Part shown: positions 61,901 to 64,000 of the stretch, piece after piece | How the letters are laid out: every line of letters begins with the position of its first letter | Numbering within the stretch: position 1 is the stretch's first letter | NCBI RefSeq assembly: GCF_048771995.1 | Contig: NC_133043.1 | Span: 7,086,501-7,150,500, forward strand | Source: Taeniopygia guttata | Taxonomy: Eukaryota > Chordata > Aves > Passeriformes > Estrildidae | Direction: 5' to 3' | Length of the DNA: 64,000 nt | Translations under genes and position numbers: made by a program | The notes under the pieces: model-generated | The model's database searches: none | Told to the model about the DNA's origin: nothing | The model's input: only the letters and a program-made list of their open reading frames with translations

Positions 61901-64000
61901 GCACACAGACCTCTCTTGACAGATCTGCTTCCTGCCCTCCTCTGCCCCTCCCAGCTGCCTCCCATAGCATCCCAGCTGTCACTTTGCTGCACAAGCTCAA
62001 GTCCAGGACCTGTTTTTTACTGCTCTCTTTCCCCACTTCCTTTCAGGACCTTGAACCCCACTGGTTTGTGGCCCCCACAGCTAAAGCCCCTTTGACTCCC
62101 AGGTCCCAAAGCCCAGTCTTCCCTGTTAGAGAAAAGCAAATCCACCACCCTGGCTGGTGCCTCTTGCCTACAGCTAGAAGCTATTCCTGATATTGCTGAT
62201 ATTTCTGGGAGAAATCCCAGAAATCCTGGCTGATCCTGTCCTGCTGTCTTGCAAGCAGATCTCAGGGTGGTTTGATGACCTTGCTGGCAAAGCAGCTCTG
62301 TCCTACTGACTATTCTGTGTTTGCCCTGCTGTTTAGACAAGTCAAGGCCAAGGGATGGGTCAGACGAATTCTATTGGGAAGCTGTGAGCACCTCCTCACT
62401 GTGTTACCTGAGCATTGCAGAGTGTACCCAGGTAATGATCCCCCTCCTTGCTGGGACTCCTGTCCATGGCATCAGCAGGGCACTTATGTGAGCAAAGAGA
62501 CCCAGAATCTGTGGGGCTGGTGGGACCTCACTGCCCTGGCAAGAAGGTTCCTGCCATTCCTGAGCAGGGACAACACGTGGGCTGCACTCTGGTGTCCTGG
62601 CAGCAGCTCCAGCCTCAGCAGGAGATCCTGGCCCCCAGCAAGCCCCTAGTTCTCTGCAGGGCCAGCCATCAGCCCTCCTCCCTGCATGAAGGGCCTCTCT
62701 CCTCACCCTCTGCCACGCAGGGACTGCAGGCACTGCTGCCAGCTGTGCTGTGGGGTCTGCTGCCAGCACTGCCAGGAACCTCTGCCCAGCCAAGCAGCAC
62801 CTCAGGGCACTCAGTGGCACGTATCTTCCTTCCTGCTGTAGACCTTTGGAAAATACCTCCACTCTAGCGAGAGGACAGACATTGTCCTGGAGGCCATCGA
62901 GGCGGTGAGAGACACCAGCATCCTTGACAAGGAGGTGCCCAGCAGCATGCTGGATGTGGTCATGAAAGATCCGGACTTCTGGCTGACAGATGTAAGTGCC
63001 CTGGGGCTGGATTGCCCTGATCTTCAGCCCTGTCCGGCCTTGTTCCTCCCTCCATCCCTTCCTCACAAACCCAGGTGATTTGGGCACCTGAAGCCACCCA
63101 AGGGTGGCAGAGAGGAATGGGAAGGGCAGCTGAGGACATGGCTGCACTCCAGTGGCAGTGCCATCCTCACCTGTGTCCTTTCCAGGTGCCCAAGGTAGTG
63201 AACTGCATTTTTGAGAACCTGCTATGCATCGCCACAGAGTCAGGCCGTGGGAAAGTGCAGTCACTGTTCCTCCTGATGACCAGCAAGTACTCCTCGGCAG
63301 TGGTCATCAGCCTGTGCAAGATGGCTCTTCAAGGAGACAGGTACTGGCCCTGACGATCTGAGGGGCTTGCTCCATGTGGAGAGAGGGACCCCGAGACTCT
63401 GTGGCTGCCAGATCCAAGGAATGCTGCAGGACATCCCACGGAGTCAGGCTCTCCATCCCACAAACCTTTCCAGCTCTCTTGGTGGGCTCGCAGCAGCCAA
63501 AGGCAGCCAAACCACTCCAGAGGCAGCTTGGTGTCCCCAGCCCCACAGAGAACTCCCCCTCAGCCCTGACCTGCCTCCTGTAGGACCCTGGGGACCCCCA
63601 TGGCTCTGCTCTCTGGGGCTGGGTCCTTGCTGCAGCACTGTGGCTGAGGCAGCCCCCTGGCTTCCAGCACTTTCCAGGAGCTGTGTGACACTCTGTCCTC
63701 CATGCCTGGCATTTTGGACAAGGTCCTAACCGAGTTTGCTACCTTGCTGCTGAGCCAGTGGTGCAACCCTCCCGGAGAAGGCGGCCACACGTCTCACAGA
63801 GCTGTGAGTTACCAGGAGAGGCCCCAGCCCCTTTCTGTGAGCCCTCTGGCAGCTCCTCATGGCTGTGTTTGTTCCTCCAGCCGTCCTTGGGGCAGATTGA
63901 CTTGGAGCAGTTGGGTGTCGGGCCCGACACCTGGGGCGATCAGGGGCGTCCCGATGTGATGTTGGCCTTCCTGCTGCTGGAAGTCCTCGTTGGGCTGTCT
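58932..64000 (+). CDS. Maestro heat-like repeat (MROH) family protein, 3'-partial
   Basis: HEAT-repeat (helical scaffold) protein of the MROH family. Exact function is unknown. I infer 13 exons from reading frame and AG/GT sites: 58932-59055, 59500-59579, 59733-59855, 59993-60072, 60158-60278, 60957-61046, 61376-61480, 61694-61859, 62337-62431, 62842-62991, 63186-63340, 63668-63803, 63881 to the window end. The phases fit at every junction and give 515 codons with no stop. Family-typical stretches: GKTKSLLSACF (exon 5), TLKAMDTMLRTVVLSFPAS (exon 6), SKREAVRERAMGRI (exon 7), MGRLVGRLIIF (exon 8), SSERTDIVLEAIEAVRD (exon 10), VPKVVNCIFENL (exon 11), FQELCDTLSSM (exon 12). The start at 58932 is provisional: exon 1 follows an acceptor at 58930, so an untranslated exon or further coding exons may lie upstream. 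Exon 9 (residues about 297-328) is the least certain. The gene continues past the right edge. Which MROH member it is cannot be told. Confidence 0.88.
60554..60927 (-). repeat. Solo LTR, family B copy 3, inside MROH-like intron 5
   Basis: On the minus strand it starts TGTGGCAGCAG and ends GTGACA, so it has TG...CA ends. ACAGGC stands directly before (60548-60553) and after (60928-60933), a perfect 6-bp target-site duplication. Similarity to 43971-44374 runs through the whole length. A short internal repeat of the TAACA(A)TTAGCATTGAC block occurs near 60578-60612. It is antisense to the gene and ends 29 bp before exon 6 (60957). No viral coding sequence is present. Confidence 0.9.

Noticed and set aside
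62404-63264. 286-residue minus-strand open frame
   Set aside because: Lies antisense across exons 9-11 of the MROH-like gene and includes reverse complements of introns. No independent evidence.

Overview
The window looks like nuclear DNA from a bird, most likely a songbird (passerine). Reasons: 3' fragments of CR1 LINEs in both orientations, several solo LTRs of families I associate with passerine genomes, a single-exon vertebrate peptide receptor gene, and a many-exon gene of the maestro-HEAT (MROH) type that is expanded in passerines. The assignment rests on pattern recognition, not on a database search.

Layout. Positions 1 to about 38.2 kb hold no gene I can support. This stretch contains a solo LTR (3382-3996, family A), an old CR1 fragment near 16.3 kb, a younger antisense CR1 tail (26945-27156) followed by an LTR of family B (27230-27639), a large imperfect inverted repeat (31277-31868), a 35-nt A tract, an 18-bp minisatellite, an LTR of family C (from 34079) and a sense CR1 tail (36771-37012). 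The urotensin II receptor gene UTS2R lies on the minus strand at 38663-39811. It is an intact one-exon reading frame of 382 codons with a short upstream ORF just before the start. Upstream of it, at about 42.2-43.0 kb, is a block richer in CpG than its surroundings that may be regulatory.

From 43.9 to 54.4 kb the DNA is repeat-rich: LTR family B (about 43971-44374), family C with an internal tandem duplication (47951 to about 48480), family A reversed (50026-50597), an AT-rich probable LTR element (about 51506-51970) and family A forward (53783-54358). From 54.4 to 58.3 kb I see nothing recognisable.

From 58932 to the right edge runs an MROH-like gene on the plus strand. Thirteen exons join with compatible phases into an uninterrupted frame of 515 codons, and the last exon runs off the window. 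A near copy of its fifth exon, without the 5' end, lies about 1.9 kb upstream of the real one. A family B solo LTR with a perfect 6-bp target duplication sits 29 bp upstream of its sixth exon.

The two genes share no visible functional link. UTS2R is a Gq-type peptide receptor, and the MROH-like protein is a HEAT-repeat protein of unknown role. I found no CRISPR array, operon, rRNA, tRNA or other new multi-gene system. The most interesting items are the retroviral insertion at a splice site, the exon-scale duplication and the 31-kb foldback structure.
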